Shown here: positions 15,384 through 24,615 of the stretch, piece by piece
How the letters are laid out: every line of letters begins with the position of its first letter
Numbering within the stretch: position 1 is the stretch's first letter
Source: CAYXVU01 sp964468725
GTDB lineage: Bacteria; Acidobacteriota; Blastocatellia; UBA7656
Assembly (NCBI GenBank): GCA_964468725.1
Contig: CAYXVU010000065.1
Location: 1-26,212 of the forward strand
Direction of reading: 5' to 3'
DNA length: 26,212 bases
Made by a program: the position numbers and the translations under genes
The notes under the pieces: model-generated
Databases searched by the model: none
What the model was told of the DNA's origin: nothing
Seen by the model: only the letters and a program-made list of their open reading frames with translations

Positions 15384-16403
15384 TTAGGCTCGATAGATAA
15401 GCCCGAGCATCTTGAGGGCTACTTTTGCAGCTTTGATCTTATTCGAGCCGACCCCCTTGGATTCTCCCGCACGTTTGCGAAAGACAACAGGAATCTCGAC
15501 AATCCGCATTTGCAATTGCAGCGCCTCGATGAACATATGCGGCGAAAAGTGATTGCCGCGCACGTGTAACCTCTCTTGCAGCCGTGCAAAAGCATCGGTA
15601 CGAATCGCGCGAAAGGTACAACCCATGTCGGTCAAACGAGTGCCCCAAAATCGTGTCTGCACTAACTTGGCAACAATTTGATTCGCCGGGTTGATGAGCC
15701 AATCCATTTGAGTATCGGCTTCGCGCAACTCTTGTGTAGCGCGCGTCCCCAGAACCAGATCACAATTCTCCAAGTAGGCAAGGAACTTCTTCACATCGCT
15801 GCTGCTGAAAGTCATATCGCCTTCGCACAAAACGATGACATCTGCGCCCTTCGCCGCTTCGGCTAAGGCGCGCATACAACAAGAACCATAACCGGGAATC
15901 GTTTCCGTGATAACTTCATCTGCGCCCGCTTCAACGGCTTCTTGAAACGTACGATCCATCGAGTTGTTTTCAACAACGATCACCTTATCAACCTCTGCAC
16001 AGGCTTTGAATTCGCGCACGGCATCACCGATGCAAATCTCATCGTTATAAGCTGTCAGACCGATGTGAACCTTCGCTTGTTGCAGAGGGCGAAAATGCGT
16101 TCCTTGATGCGGAACAAAGAAGCGGTGCAAAACAAATAAGACCAAGAAGGCTAAGGCTCCTGATCCGAGTAACAGGATAAGAAACAAGCGATGCAAAATC
16201 ACAAACCACATGGGCGCATCAATCAGAAAGAGCCAGATGACAGATGAACCGCCATACAATCCGCCAAAGATCAGCGTCGCCGTCACCGACCATAGCGTCA
16301 ATCGCCCGATGAAGCGGACAGCCCCGGCAACCGGTTTGACTTTGTGGCTGACTGCCTGCCTGTCTTCTGCAACCGTAAATTGGGAATACGAATCATTCTT
16401 CAT
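15384..16403 (-). CDS. Membrane-anchored GT2 glycosyltransferase
   Basis: The 339-residue protein has two strong hydrophobic helices near the N-terminus (about 33-60 and 66-94). A GT-A domain of the dolichol-phosphate-mannose synthase type follows: KVHIGLTAYNDEICIGDAV, KVIVVENNSMDRT, ETIPGYGSCCMRAL and the metal-binding VLCEGDMTFS. The conserved end is LTDMGCTFRAIRTDAF with VVFRKRAGESKG. It may make a polyprenyl-phosphate sugar, which would serve the GT39-like enzyme of the adjacent gene. The open frame extends to 16547, but that part overlaps the neighbour's coding region by over 120 nt. The ATG at 16403 sits 19 bp past the upstream stop and is therefore preferred. Confidence 0.88.
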   Translation of the reverse strand: MKNDSYSQFTVAEDRQAVSHKVKPVAGAVRFIGRLTLWSVTATLIFGGLYGGSSVIWLFLIDAPMWFVILHRLFLILLLGSGALAFLVLFVLHRFFVPHQGTHFRPLQQAKVHIGLTAYNDEICIGDAVREFKACAEVDKVIVVENNSMDRTFQEAVEAGADEVITETIPGYGSCCMRALAEAAKGADVIVLCEGDMTFSSSDVKKFLAYLENCDLVLGTRATQELREADTQMDWLINPANQIVAKLVQTRFWGTRLTDMGCTFRAIRTDAFARLQERLHVRGNHFSPHMFIEALQLQMRIVEIPVVFRKRAGESKGVGSNKIKAAKVALKMLGLIYRA

Positions 16404-16422
16404 CACGATACAATTGCCGCCT

Positions 16423-18111
16423 TCACGGTATGGGCTTTGACCGCACATAAAGCAGCCACCGATTCGCATAGCGTTTCGTGGGCTCAATCCCATCGAGTGG
16501 CTCATTGATAATGAGGGCATCAACTTCGCCATTCGTAAATTGCGCACGCGCCTCTTGCGGAGTCAAAAATCCGAAACGCGCAGCCAGATCGGGTTTGATC
16601 CAGATTCGCATATCGAAACCGGAGTGATTGCCGGGATAACTCATTACCGCCGCTTGAGCGACAAAATCCTGTTCTTGTGCATCGAAGACACGCGGCAGCG
16701 CGAGAATCGCATCCTTTGGTATTCTGCTCTTCGAAGCAAATTCGGCGACGGCCTGTTTCTCAATCATTACCGCCGCGCACCGATCTCCCAATCGCTGGAT
16801 GGACTCGGAAGATGACTTGCCAACCGTGTAATAGAAAAAATTATCGAAAGGCACAATGATCTTACTCTGCGGCTCAAGCGCGCGAAGGTCTGCGGAAACT
16901 TCATCTAATACTTTGAACTCATTCAATTCTGCGGGCAGACGAACCGAGTAGAGAATGACGTTTCCCATCACCAGTAAGCCAAGCAGCGTAGGGGTCAATA
17001 GCCTGTCATAGCGATTTTCGGGCAAACGAATTTTCACCCAATTACTAAGAATCGGCATACTCATTGCAATAATGACCGTCACAACCGGAGCTAAGGGTAG
17101 CCAGTATCTGGGGAATACCACACCGGCATCGGCCACCACTTTGATGGTCATTACCGTCGTCAACAAGGCTCCCGCAACTGTCAGCCAGCGTCGCTGTTTG
17201 AGCAACAGCACTAATCCAATCAAAAACCCTAACAACAACCAGAACGGCACAACTTCGACGGTCGTAAGTAAGGCATTCGTAACCCCAAGTGGGCTTCCTT
17301 GGCGGGCAATGTTGCCGATCACGGTTTTCACAAAGCGCACAGGGTCTGTCCAGATATAAGGGCAGCCAATCGAAAAACCGATAAAAGCAGAACTTGCAAA
17401 AATCAGAATCGCGCGCCATTTGGATCCGGCAAAGGCCGAAACCGCAACGGCGACGACAAAAAGCAACAGCGGTACGACCGTTACTTTTGAAGCAACTGCT
17501 AAACCAGCAAGAACTCCGGCCCAGGCAACCTGCTTTTTGCCAACGGGATTGGCCAGTACGGGCGATAGCGCTGCACTGCCGAATGCAAACGCTACGCTAT
17601 CCGGCACCGCCATATATGAGTGCGACCACAACATGGGAACAGTTGCCAGACTGAGCATCGCCATGAGACTCGCGGCGCGGCTGCCGAGCAAATTCGCAAA
17701 CGGCGCAAAGAGGGAGGCGAAACAGAGGCTGGAAACCAACACCACAGTCAACCGCACGAGCAATAGCGCGTGCCAAGGCTCTCTGTACATCTCCGAAAGA
17801 TAGGCCACAAACGATGTCGGAGATAGAGAGGTTGCATGACGAATGAAAAAATCGGCGAGGAAACAGGGGACAGCCAAGATATGCAACGTACCGGCTGGCC
17901 AAATCAAAATCGCCGAAGGAACGCCGAGAAAGCGATCTAGTGCGCCGAAGGTCATCTCCAATTCCGAATCATTGAGCAGCCGATTCGGATGGGCAAGCCA
18001 TAAGCCCGGTAAACGTGTAAGAAAAATTACCGTCGTAATCGCCAAAAATTCGAACATTCGATACTGTAGAGAATCCTTTTTTTCCTCTCGCAATATCCAA
18101 TTTGCTCTCAT
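16423..18111 (-). CDS. GT39/ArnT-like integral membrane glycosyltransferase
   Basis: The 562-residue protein has roughly ten to twelve hydrophobic helices spread over the first 390 residues and a soluble C-terminal domain of about 160 residues. The first loop, LTRLPGLWLAHPNRLLNDSELE, has the acidic residues expected for the catalytic loop of PMT/ArnT-type enzymes. These take sugar from a polyprenyl-phosphate donor on the outer face of the inner membrane. The adjacent GT2 resembles enzymes that make such donors. The longer open frame starts at 18168. ATG at 18111 overlaps the heparinase stop as ATGA and is preferred. A role in polymerisation cannot be excluded. Confidence 0.82.
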   Translation of the reverse strand: MRANWILREEKKDSLQYRMFEFLAITTVIFLTRLPGLWLAHPNRLLNDSELEMTFGALDRFLGVPSAILIWPAGTLHILAVPCFLADFFIRHATSLSPTSFVAYLSEMYREPWHALLLVRLTVVLVSSLCFASLFAPFANLLGSRAASLMAMLSLATVPMLWSHSYMAVPDSVAFAFGSAALSPVLANPVGKKQVAWAGVLAGLAVASKVTVVPLLLFVVAVAVSAFAGSKWRAILIFASSAFIGFSIGCPYIWTDPVRFVKTVIGNIARQGSPLGVTNALLTTVEVVPFWLLLGFLIGLVLLLKQRRWLTVAGALLTTVMTIKVVADAGVVFPRYWLPLAPVVTVIIAMSMPILSNWVKIRLPENRYDRLLTPTLLGLLVMGNVILYSVRLPAELNEFKVLDEVSADLRALEPQSKIIVPFDNFFYYTVGKSSSESIQRLGDRCAAVMIEKQAVAEFASKSRIPKDAILALPRVFDAQEQDFVAQAAVMSYPGNHSGFDMRIWIKPDLAARFGFLTPQEARAQFTNGEVDALIINEPLDGIEPTKRYANRWLLYVRSKPIP

Positions 18112-20264
18112 AAAATTGTTATCCCTGTGATCGAACTCTCGTCGTTGGCTTGAGCAAAGTCTCTCCAACTCACCTGCAAAGAACCTCGGTCTTTGACCAC
18201 AGACAGTCCCCCGTCTTCAGCCATGTTGATCTGAGCTTCTCTGTCGAACGAGATAACGGTCTGCCATCGAACAGGCAACCTCACCCTCTCTCGTCGCAGC
18301 AAAGCCGCAACAGATTCTTTGTGCAAGTATCGCTTCGAAAGCCACCCGTAGGATGAATCCAGCGATGAAATGATTGGCTTCACACACGGCGAAGTTTTGT
18401 CACCGGCGCTTCCAAATGTAAATACCTTTAACAGGAACTCATGGGGCTGGCTCAGAATCCGAAAAGAATTATCGAGAGGCTCTGCGATCTCGGCCTTCGG
18501 AAATAACCATTGTGAAGCGAGGTCGTGAATGCCTTCGCCTTTCACTTCATCAGTAACAATCAACACACAATCGTCAAATAAAATCAGAGACCGGCGATGG
18601 CTGACTCCCAATCGTCTCCAATAGCCATCATGTTCGCCTTCGAATCCTTTCACGCGCCCGGTTTCGTCCATCCAGTGACGAATGACTCTGCCGCGATTCC
18701 AATGAAACCAAGTAAACCGTGGCCCGCGTTCCATCTGATCGAGTCCATCAATCTCCACTGTGTTATGGGCGCGCGTTGCGGCTAAGCCATTGTTCCAGGG
18801 CGGCGCGCTGTTATAGCTATAGGTGCCGGGGTCGGCGACGATATTTTCGCCGCGCCACCACAGGTCAAGGTGCAACATGTCAGCTTGCGCCGGGCGGTCA
18901 CGATACTCACAGCACCGAATCATCGCCCACGTCTCTTTTCCGCGCAGCGTGTAATACCCTCCGCTTTGTGCTGCCAAATCGGCTCTGGGAGGCGCATTCG
19001 TCGGGGCAGCCAGAGCCTGTGTGCCTGCCATCCAAAGCAGCGGCTCCTCCCATGCGCCACTCGTAAAAACCCGGCCTCTCTCGGCAATCCAATGCGCCAA
19101 ACCGAGCGTCGGTCGGTAATCTTCAAACCCACAACTATCGAGTCGAAATAACACCGCACCGTCATTTGAACCGTAATTCGGCGCTCGCCCGCTCTCCTCG
19201 TCCGTTAGTTGGTAGAGAAATTGTGCGGCCTTTGCGAAGCGCTCCCGCAAGGTTGCGGACAACGGTTGGCCATTCAATTCGCCGAGTCGAATCGCCCACA
19301 CGAAGCTTTGCAACATCAACCGATGGTAATTCATTGAGTGCTGCACATAAGCGCCATCGTCATAGATTTGCCGACCGGCTTCCTGCTCTAACACCTTACG
19401 ACCGAGTATCTGCCATCGGGCTGCTGAGCGAAAGAAAGGAAAGAGCAAGCCGAGTGTCCATAAGGCCAAGGCTTCAGTGATCGCGTGGTTATTCTTTTGC
19501 GAGATGGCATAACCGATATTGCCTTCGATGCGGTCGCCGTGCGCTGCCAGCATCTCGACAAGCAAGGTCACACGCTCCGCAGTCGTTGCCGCTGCATCGA
19601 GTAACCCGAACAGCGCGAAGCAGCAAGCAAATACGCGAATGGAACACTCTTGCCCGCACATCCAATGTGCGCCGCTGTTGGGCGGGTTCTCCTTTTTGAA
19701 ATTCTCGACAATCTGCCAGAAAGTTTCTGCCTGCTGTTGATCTCCGGTCAGCCAATAAGCACGCACCAGCGTGTACGCGAAACCGAAACGCCCAGTCTCC
19801 CACAGCCACTTCACATCAGAGTTACCGAAATCTGTTAGCCGACTCCAATGCACGGGCGGCCAACGCTCATTAGTTTCCAGATGGCGATGCCAATCAATCG
19901 GCCATCCGGCATCGAGCAGGTCGCCGGAAAAGAAGCGGATTTTTCCCTGCTGGACAGCATCTGCTTCATGAAGCAGATCGGTTGCTGCGCGATAGCTCAG
20001 CATCTCGCTCAATCGCTTTCGATAATCTGGTCGCTTTGCAGGTTGAATGAAAAAACGTTGACACGCATCTTCACGCAAAAAGGTCATCAGTTGGTCGGCT
20101 GACAGATCATTGGCGATTTTTTCAAGGCGATAGGCTCGCCAGTCGCACAGGGGAAACTTTCGCTCGAACCAGCCGAGTTTCCGCTTGATGGCATAGCCTG
20201 CGCGATTGGCCGCCCAACCGGCTCCCATCTGTTTAATAACGTTGAAGACCTGTCCGACACGCAT
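18108..20264 (-). CDS. Heparinase II/III family protein (polysaccharide lyase-like)
   Basis: The 718-residue protein has two parts. An alpha/alpha toroid runs to about 390, with KNNHAITEALALW at 257-269 and QHSMNYHRLML at 308-318. A beta-sandwich domain follows, with DMLHLDLWWRGENIVADPG at 462-480 and HNTVEIDGLDQ at 500-510. Asn, His and Tyr residues in these blocks are the ones the family uses for beta-elimination next to uronic acids. Members are frequent in exopolysaccharide operons, where they may trim or release polymer. I see no clear signal peptide: the N-terminus is amphipathic and basic. It lies 3 bp after the oxidoreductase gene, a gene pair that recurs in EPS loci. Confidence 0.92.
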   Translation of the reverse strand: MRVGQVFNVIKQMGAGWAANRAGYAIKRKLGWFERKFPLCDWRAYRLEKIANDLSADQLMTFLREDACQRFFIQPAKRPDYRKRLSEMLSYRAATDLLHEADAVQQGKIRFFSGDLLDAGWPIDWHRHLETNERWPPVHWSRLTDFGNSDVKWLWETGRFGFAYTLVRAYWLTGDQQQAETFWQIVENFKKENPPNSGAHWMCGQECSIRVFACCFALFGLLDAAATTAERVTLLVEMLAAHGDRIEGNIGYAISQKNNHAITEALALWTLGLLFPFFRSAARWQILGRKVLEQEAGRQIYDDGAYVQHSMNYHRLMLQSFVWAIRLGELNGQPLSATLRERFAKAAQFLYQLTDEESGRAPNYGSNDGAVLFRLDSCGFEDYRPTLGLAHWIAERGRVFTSGAWEEPLLWMAGTQALAAPTNAPPRADLAAQSGGYYTLRGKETWAMIRCCEYRDRPAQADMLHLDLWWRGENIVADPGTYSYNSAPPWNNGLAATRAHNTVEIDGLDQMERGPRFTWFHWNRGRVIRHWMDETGRVKGFEGEHDGYWRRLGVSHRRSLILFDDCVLIVTDEVKGEGIHDLASQWLFPKAEIAEPLDNSFRILSQPHEFLLKVFTFGSAGDKTSPCVKPIISSLDSSYGWLSKRYLHKESVAALLRRERVRLPVRWQTVISFDREAQINMAEDGGLSVVKDRGSLQVSWRDFAQANDESSITGITIL

Positions 20265-20267
20265 AGG

Positions 20268-22433
20268 CTAGTAGACTTGCACCTCAACCGGCAGGCCGCT
20301 TTGTAATGATTGCATTACGGCGAGGGCTGCACGTGAACTGTTCAGTATCGAAGAATAGGCAATAGGAGGTTGCTCGCTTTGACGCAATGCTTCAAAGAAT
20401 GCGCGCAACTCTGCGCCGTGTCCCTTGTCTCTGCCGGAAATTTTTCGGGTCTGCGCCCGTGCCCCTTTTGAAAGCGTCAGGGTTTTGAAATCGTCAATCA
20501 CGGCGATGCGCCCGCCGCCGAAAAGTTCGATGCGCTCTTTGGCAAAGCCTTTATCGCCTCCGGCAAAGTAATTGATCGAAGCGACCGAACCATTATCGAA
20601 TCGCACAACCATAGCGGTTTGATCGTCGCCCGTTCCGGCAGCGCCGCCCGGGCTAACCGCTTCCGCAAAGACCCGCGTTATCTGACCGCGCAACAGATAG
20701 CTTGCCAGATCGAGAGCGTGGCAAGCTTCGCCGATGATTCTCCCGCCGCCAACTTGCCAGTCTTGTGTCCAATGATCAGAAGGAATCGCACCCGCATTGA
20801 ACCGATACGTTAAAGTCAACGGCGATTGCACCTCGGTGAAAAACTCCGAAGCCATCCGTGCCGCAGGAGAAAAGCGACGATTGAATCCGACTGTCCACAG
20901 CGGTGCGTTTTGGCCGAGCGCCATCAACCCCGCTTCGAATTCGTCGAGTTCTTCATCGGTGATAGCTAACGGTTTTTCGATGAAGACCGCTTTGCTTGCA
21001 CGGAGCGCCGCCATTGCTTGTTCGCTATGCAGGTTGTGTCGCGTGGTGATAAAGATCGCCATGATCTTTTCATCTGCGAGAATCTCATCAAGCGCGGTCG
21101 TTGCATATTCGAAACCGTGCCGCTCACCGCGAATTGTCGCGCTCACCCCTCCTGCCGAGCAGATGGCGCGCGATTTGACATCCGGAATTTGAGCGAGCAA
21201 AGGCAACAACACCAGCGAAGAGAAGTTTCCCGCGCCAACGAATCCGATATTGATTTCGCCCTCTCTTTTCGGCTTGTTTGCGCGGCCAGCGGACAGAGCA
21301 ACCCGACGCTCAATCGCGCAATCATCGGCTAGCGGCGGGTATTGCAAGACGATGCCGAGATACGGCTCGCTGCCGGTTTCGATAAGCTCATAGGCTCGCT
21401 CGGCTTCACTGATGTCGAACTTATGGGTCGTCAACCGCGCCACATCAAGTCGCTTTTCGGCAATTTGCTCTAACACCGCTTCGATGTTGCGTTGTTCCGT
21501 CCATCGCACATAGGCATAAGGATAGTCGTGTCCGTGCTCTTCATAAGCAGCGTCATAGCGCCCCGGCCCGTAAGAACAGGAGATAATGAGTTCGAGTTCT
21601 TTGGGATAGAATTCGCGGCGCGGGACATTCAAACCAACCGCGCCGACGGCGACCAGACGCGCCTTTTTACGTGCGGCGATGGCCGCCAGCTCTAACGGCT
21701 CATTGCTCGTCGTCGAAGCGGTGATGAGGACGGCATCTGCACCTTGTCCGTTCGTACTCTCCTGTATGTGCGATAGGAAGGCTTCACGTCCGCCAGTCAC
21801 AGCGCCAAGTTCGGCAGCCGCCTGACACTTCGCTTCATCAAGGTCGGTGCCGATGACCAGACACCCCGAAGCGCGCAATAACATCACCGTGAGTTGCCCG
21901 ATCAAACCGAGACCGATGACGGCAACACGATCCCCGACGCCGATAGTTGCCAAGCGCACGCCCTGCAAAGCGATAGAGCCGACGACCCCGTAACAGGCTT
22001 CGTCAAAGGTGACCGATTGCGGAATTCGTGCGACTAGATGCTGCGGCACGGCGACAACACCCGCGTGTGCGCCATTGGAAGCGACGCGTTCGCCCGGTCG
22101 GAACTGCCGCACATTGCGCCCAACTTCGATGACCACACCGGCAGAAGAGTAACCAAGCACAATGGGGTCTGCGAGTTTTGCGCGCACTTGCCGAAGCGTG
22201 TCCAGGATGCCTTCTTGTCGTAGTTTTTGCAGCACGCGGCGCACTTGTTCGGGACGCTCGCGGGCTTTGCCAAGCAGCGATTTTTTAGCAAGGTCAACGA
22301 CCATCTTCTCCGTCCCTGCCGACACCAGCGAAGAATGATTCGCAATCAAGACTTCTCCCAGTCCGCAAATCGGCGCGGGCACGTCGCGCACCACCGTGTC
22401 TCCGGTGTTCACCTCTTGAAGAATCTGTTTCAT
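20268..22433 (-). CDS. Two-domain oxidoreductase: alcohol-dehydrogenase-like plus Gfo/Idh/MocA
   Basis: This 721-residue cytoplasmic protein is a fusion. Residues 1-365 follow medium-chain alcohol dehydrogenases, with GYSSAGVVIEVG, FRPGERVASNGAHAG and a nucleotide-binding VAVIGLGLIGQLTVML (170-185). The usual structural-zinc cysteines are not evident. Residues about 393-720 are a Gfo/Idh/MocA enzyme with NIGFVGAGNFSSL (395-407), VFIEKPLAI with the EKP motif (486-488), and GEACHALDLASYLL with likely catalytic His572. Proteins with this two-part layout occur in exopolysaccharide loci beside heparinase genes, and probably oxidise or reduce a sugar or nucleotide sugar. The ATG at 22433 has only a weak ribosome-binding site. 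The 159-bp gap upstream holds a hairpin and may also contain a promoter. Confidence 0.9.
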   Translation of the reverse strand: MKQILQEVNTGDTVVRDVPAPICGLGEVLIANHSSLVSAGTEKMVVDLAKKSLLGKARERPEQVRRVLQKLRQEGILDTLRQVRAKLADPIVLGYSSAGVVIEVGRNVRQFRPGERVASNGAHAGVVAVPQHLVARIPQSVTFDEACYGVVGSIALQGVRLATIGVGDRVAVIGLGLIGQLTVMLLRASGCLVIGTDLDEAKCQAAAELGAVTGGREAFLSHIQESTNGQGADAVLITASTTSNEPLELAAIAARKKARLVAVGAVGLNVPRREFYPKELELIISCSYGPGRYDAAYEEHGHDYPYAYVRWTEQRNIEAVLEQIAEKRLDVARLTTHKFDISEAERAYELIETGSEPYLGIVLQYPPLADDCAIERRVALSAGRANKPKREGEINIGFVGAGNFSSLVLLPLLAQIPDVKSRAICSAGGVSATIRGERHGFEYATTALDEILADEKIMAIFITTRHNLHSEQAMAALRASKAVFIEKPLAITDEELDEFEAGLMALGQNAPLWTVGFNRRFSPAARMASEFFTEVQSPLTLTYRFNAGAIPSDHWTQDWQVGGGRIIGEACHALDLASYLLRGQITRVFAEAVSPGGAAGTGDDQTAMVVRFDNGSVASINYFAGGDKGFAKERIELFGGGRIAVIDDFKTLTLSKGARAQTRKISGRDKGHGAELRAFFEALRQSEQPPIAYSSILNSSRAALAVMQSLQSGLPVEVQVY

Positions 22434-22473
22434 GATCGCCGGGATGTTCTTGACGTATCACGCGCAAATTTAA

Positions 22474-22499
22474 CGCCAAGTTGCCAAGCAACAATGGCG
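22474..22499 (-). terminator. Hairpin followed by a short T/A-rich run, weak terminator or attenuator
   Basis: On the minus strand CGCCA and TGGCG form the outer arms, and GTTGC and GCAAC the inner arms, around a TTG loop. TTAAATTT follows immediately. It lies in the 159-bp gap after the amidotransferase gene. The T run is short and broken, so termination would be partial. It could tune expression between amidotransferase and oxidoreductase. Confidence 0.4.
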
Positions 22500-22592
22500 C
22501 AAAGCATCGGCTCCGCACTTTGATGCGGGTACGATAAATCGGGCGATTCGTCAGTTGCGTTTTTCGTTGGGGCTAGGGATTGAAGTCAACAA

Positions 22593-24503
22593 TCAACGAG
22601 CGACGGCTTGCACTTGTTGGTCGACAAAGTTGCGCATCCACATTTCGATGCACATCAGCGAATAGATCATATAAGCGGCGTCCACCTCTTGCCGCTCGTT
22701 GTGCTCGATCAATTGCTGCACGGCTTGCGGATTGAACAATCCGCGCGCGGCGATGCTGCGTTCGGAGAGGATGTCTCTGACCATCTCTCGAAGTTCGCCG
22801 CGAATCCAGTGGCGCAAAGGCGCGCCGAAACCGGTCTTTGGTCGGGTCAAAATCGCTTCGGGTAGAAAAGGGCGCATGGCTTCCTTGAAAGCGGCCTTGA
22901 TCTGAGTTCCTCGCTGTTTTTCCCCTGCTGGAATCTTCACGGCATAATTCACCAGATCAACATCAAGCAAGGGCACACGAATCTCTACGCCGTGTGCCAT
23001 GCCCATCTTATCCGTGTAATTCAGATTGTGATCGGGCAAAAAATGTTTCGCTTCCAGATAGAGCATGCGATTGATTGGGTCTTTCTCTTGCGGGATGCGT
23101 GCCAGTGTCTGTCGAAGCGGCGCGAGCGTCTCATATTCACTGAGTTGAGAGCGCAACGCGTCGCCATACAGTCCGCGAATCTGCTCATCCGTCGCCCACA
23201 GGAAATAGGCCATCAGACGATCTTCGGGCGGGTGATCGGCATAAACGAAATACTTTTGCAGCCGACGCTTGAGCGTGCTCTCAACTCGAAGATCGCTGAC
23301 GCTGCGGGCTAAGGCTTTGCGCGCCGCACGCGGCAACCAGCCCCAATAGCGTTCCAGATAGAGCGCTACGTGTCGGCGATAACCGGAAAAGATGTCATCG
23401 CCTCCGGCGCCAGACAATAAAACTTTGAAGCCATCGGCACGAGCTTGCTGGCTGATTAAATGGACGTTGATACAAGCGGGATCGGCTTGTGGTTCATCCA
23501 GCCAATAGACCATCTTTTCCGTGAAGCCAACAATGTCTGAGCTGATGCGAACCTCTTCAAGATCAACCTTGAGATGCTCTGCTACTTGCCGCGCGTAAGG
23601 CAAATCTTCGGGATTGTCGTCAGGTGAACCATCAAATCCGATGGTATAGCAACGAATCGGTTCATCGGTTACGCGACGCATCATAGCAACGACGGCGCTT
23701 GAATCCATGCCGCCGGAAAGAAATGCGCCGACCGGCACATCGCTCACCATCTGGCGTTCGACCGCTTGCGCGACGCGCTCGCGTATCCCCTCCTCGTATT
23801 CGGTGCGGCTGGCTTTGGTGCGCGTGCCGTCATAAGGCAAATCGTAAAAGGCTTCGTGTCGCATGCCGCCGCCCTCGCTGAAGACGAGGCGAAAGCCGGG
23901 TTCGAGCTTCTTCACCGCCTTGAGCATGGTGTGCGGCGCGGTCGCCCAAATGAAACTCAGGTGCTGATGAATGGCTTCGGGGTCAAGCGCACGCGAAATT
24001 TCAGGAAAGACCAGCAACGCTTTCAATTCGGAAGCGAAGACGATGCCCTGCGGCAGGAGGCTGTAATAGAGCGGTTTGACGCCGAGATGATCGCGCGCCA
24101 ACAGCAGGCGACGCTCGCGTCCATCCCATAACGCAATGGCGAAGATGCCTTTGAGACGACACACAGCCTCAACCCCTTCTTCTTCGTAGAGGTGCAGGAT
24201 GGTTTCAGAATCGCTGTGACTGCGGAAGCGATGGCCTTTTTGTTCGAGTTCGCGCCGCAATTCGCGGTAATTATAGATCTCTCCGTTGTAGACGAGGCGC
24301 AGCGTGCCGTCTTCGTTAGTCATCGGCTGCCGCCCTTCAGGGCTGAGGTCAATAATCGAAAGGCGGCGATGACCTAAGCCAATACCGCACGACGAATCGA
24401 ACCAATAATCTTCGTCATCCGGCCCGCGGTGAGCAACCAGCGCATTCATTGCATAAAGGCTTGCCGGTGAGAAATTCCCCCAGTATCCCGTTAATCCGCA
24501 CAT
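22593..24503 (-). CDS. asnB: Asparagine synthase-type glutamine-dependent amidotransferase
   Basis: The 636-residue protein begins MCGLTGYWG, so Cys2 becomes the N-terminal nucleophile of a class II glutamine amidotransferase. This is why I use ATG at 24503 and not the frame's first start at 24587. RGPDDEDYW and YNGEIYNYREL complete the glutaminase domain. The synthetase domain has FLSGGMDSSAVVAMM with the pyrophosphate loop at 263-269, SGAGGDDIFSGYRRH, and RVPLLDVDLVNYAVKIP. AsnB makes asparagine from aspartate, ATP and glutamine. Within glycan operons, however, homologues are thought to amidate sugar carboxylates such as hexuronic acids, which would fit the lyase in this operon. It lies 112 bp after the GT4 gene. 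Confidence 0.92.
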   Translation of the reverse strand: MCGLTGYWGNFSPASLYAMNALVAHRGPDDEDYWFDSSCGIGLGHRRLSIIDLSPEGRQPMTNEDGTLRLVYNGEIYNYRELRRELEQKGHRFRSHSDSETILHLYEEEGVEAVCRLKGIFAIALWDGRERRLLLARDHLGVKPLYYSLLPQGIVFASELKALLVFPEISRALDPEAIHQHLSFIWATAPHTMLKAVKKLEPGFRLVFSEGGGMRHEAFYDLPYDGTRTKASRTEYEEGIRERVAQAVERQMVSDVPVGAFLSGGMDSSAVVAMMRRVTDEPIRCYTIGFDGSPDDNPEDLPYARQVAEHLKVDLEEVRISSDIVGFTEKMVYWLDEPQADPACINVHLISQQARADGFKVLLSGAGGDDIFSGYRRHVALYLERYWGWLPRAARKALARSVSDLRVESTLKRRLQKYFVYADHPPEDRLMAYFLWATDEQIRGLYGDALRSQLSEYETLAPLRQTLARIPQEKDPINRMLYLEAKHFLPDHNLNYTDKMGMAHGVEIRVPLLDVDLVNYAVKIPAGEKQRGTQIKAAFKEAMRPFLPEAILTRPKTGFGAPLRHWIRGELREMVRDILSERSIAARGLFNPQAVQQLIEHNERQEVDAAYMIYSLMCIEMWMRNFVDQQVQAVAR

Positions 24504-24615
24504 GTGAGGAGAGTATCCTTTATATTCTGGATTTTCTGCTTCATCGAGGCCATCTTTACTCTCACAGACGATGCGTGAGGCTGTCAAACGCGAAAGATGG
24601 CGGGGCAGAGGCGGC

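Noticed and set aside
24504..24615. TTGACA (24587-24582, minus strand) as a promoter for the amidotransferase gene
   Set aside because: No acceptable -10 box lies 16-18 nt downstream. A CTCAC/GTGAG inverted repeat overlaps the spot, but that alone does not support a promoter or operator.
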